A DNA stretch of 6,153 nt. Source: Bacteroidales bacterium (GTDB lineage Bacteria > Bacteroidota > Bacteroidia > Bacteroidales > 4484-276). This document shows positions 5,310 to 6,153 of the stretch, piece by piece. The stretch lies in the NCBI GenBank assembly GCA_018400545.1, contig JAGYLT010000147.1, positions 1 to 6,153 of the forward strand, read 5' to 3'. Both the position numbers and the translations under genes were made by a program. Every line of letters begins with the position of its first letter. The first letter of the stretch is position 1. The notes below the pieces were generated by a model that made no database searches, was not told the DNA's origin, and saw nothing but the letters and a program-made list of their open reading frames with translations.

Positions 5310-6153
5310 ATGGAAACATCTCACTCTAAACTTTTTAGCCGATTTCCCCTCGCATTTCTTGTTTTTTTGTTTTCGATATCGACAGCTTTCTCCCAGGTGC
5401 TTGAGCCGGTGAAGTGGAGCTACGAAAGCAAACTGCTCGATGGTAATGAAGCAGAACTTATTTTTAAAGCTACCATTGACGACACCTGGCATTTATATTC
5501 TCAGAATATCAATGATGGCGGCCCCATTAAAACATCATTTTTCTTTAATGACCTGAAGGGGGTTGAATTTCTTGAACCGGATCCGCAAATTGAGGAAATG
5601 GAAGGGTTTGATCCCGGCAGTAAGCTTTACCGGGTGGTGTTTTCGGAACCTGAGCCCATCGAGGAAGTGGATCCGAACTTTAATATGGTGGTGAAATATT
5701 TTGGACATGAAGTTGAATTTAAACAAAAGATCAGGCTGCCATCCGACGATCCTCTGGTTTTGGACGGGTTTATTGAGTTCATGTGCTGTGATGATTCTAA
5801 ATGTTTGCCGCCGGCCGAAGTTGATTTTGAATTTGCTTTTAACCAGCCTGAGGAAACAGCAGCCCCTGATGATGAAGAAATGGCAGAGCAGGAATCTGTA
5901 GAGGTGGTTGAAGAAAGCTCCAAAACCGAAATGACCAACAAACTTACAGGCGAGGATCAAAAAAACTTTTGGGGGTTTTTCTTTGTGAGTTTTCTTTTTG
6001 GCCTGGCTGCAATTTTAACACCCTGTGTTTTCCCGATGATTCCGATGACGGTTTCGTTTTTTATGAAAAGCGGTGAGAACAAGGCCAAAGGCCGAATGGA
6101 AGCCACAGTTTATGGTTTTTCAATCATCATCATTTATGTATTTATCGGCTCGG
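5310..6153 (+). CDS. dsbD: Thiol:disulfide interchange protein DsbD, 3' end cut by window
   Basis: An inner-membrane protein that passes electrons from cytoplasmic thioredoxin to periplasmic thiol proteins, for disulfide repair and cytochrome c maturation. The first 281 codons are present and open to the right edge. Residues 1-28 are a signal peptide (RFPLAFLVFLFSISTAFS). Residues about 30-178 are the periplasmic N-terminal DsbD-alpha-type domain, with the redox segment FMCCDDSKCLPP. Cys159-Cys165 is CX5C as in E. coli, and Cys160-Cys165 is CX4C. An acidic linker (about 179-217, rich in Glu) leads to the first membrane segment (about 221-252). Its LTPCVFPMIPMTVSFF contains the conserved TPC, Cys239, of the central domain. 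The second core cysteine and the C-terminal thioredoxin-like domain would lie beyond the window, if present; family members are about 600-700 residues. ATG 5310 is preferred because the signal peptide follows it. An in-frame GTG at 5253 would add 19 residues. Confidence 0.93.
   Translation, partial: METSHSKLFSRFPLAFLVFLFSISTAFSQVLEPVKWSYESKLLDGNEAELIFKATIDDTWHLYSQNINDGGPIKTSFFFNDLKGVEFLEPDPQIEEMEGFDPGSKLYRVVFSEPEPIEEVDPNFNMVVKYFGHEVEFKQKIRLPSDDPLVLDGFIEFMCCDDSKCLPPAEVDFEFAFNQPEETAAPDDEEMAEQESVEVVEESSKTEMTNKLTGEDQKNFWGFFFVSFLFGLAAILTPCVFPMIPMTVSFFMKSGENKAKGRMEATVYGFSIIIIYVFIGS

Noticed and set aside
5535..5960. Minus-strand ORFs of 141 and 104 codons opposite dsbD
   Set aside because: The plus-strand frame here encodes the DsbD-alpha redox motif and acidic linker; the Ser- and Phe-rich antisense products come from its codons.

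Overview
The window looks like chromosomal DNA of a member of the Bacteroidota. The signs are AT-rich intergenic DNA, no clear Shine-Dalgarno sequences, -7 boxes of the TAnnTTTG type used by this phylum, a lipoprotein and several exported proteins of the kind common there, and TilS and DsbD proteins of the Bacteroidota type. The genus cannot be named from the sequence alone.

Layout. Bases 10-116 hold an intergenic palindromic array of eight CGCAAAG-like heptamers, four pointing each way, followed by about 170 bases without a gene but with two weak hairpins. Bases 287-3581 carry three minus-strand genes, all for envelope proteins. In transcription order they are a large exported beta-rich protein that resembles the YjbH family (2307-3581), a lipoprotein with a carboxypeptidase-regulatory-like domain and a ZU5-like segment (1101-2255), and a small outer-membrane beta-barrel protein (287-1003). 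The first two genes each have a good -7 box. A strong hairpin terminator separates the second from the third, so the cluster is probably not one simple operon.

A 224-base divergent intergenic region leads to two plus-strand genes. The first is tilS (3806-5125), which encodes tRNA(Ile)-lysidine synthetase and is complete with all diagnostic motifs. After a terminator and a perfect -7 box comes dsbD (5310 to the right edge), a thiol:disulfide interchange protein that carries reducing equivalents across the inner membrane. It is cut by the window end after the first membrane segment of its central domain.

The plus-strand genes are housekeeping genes. The minus-strand genes are accessory envelope genes whose joint role is not known from the sequence. 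I do not see a mobile element, CRISPR array, phage gene, toxin-antitoxin pair, tRNA or rRNA. The points most worth a second look are the heptamer array, the ATG-less YjbH-like gene with a hairpin in its leader, and the multidomain lipoprotein with a Cys/His tail.
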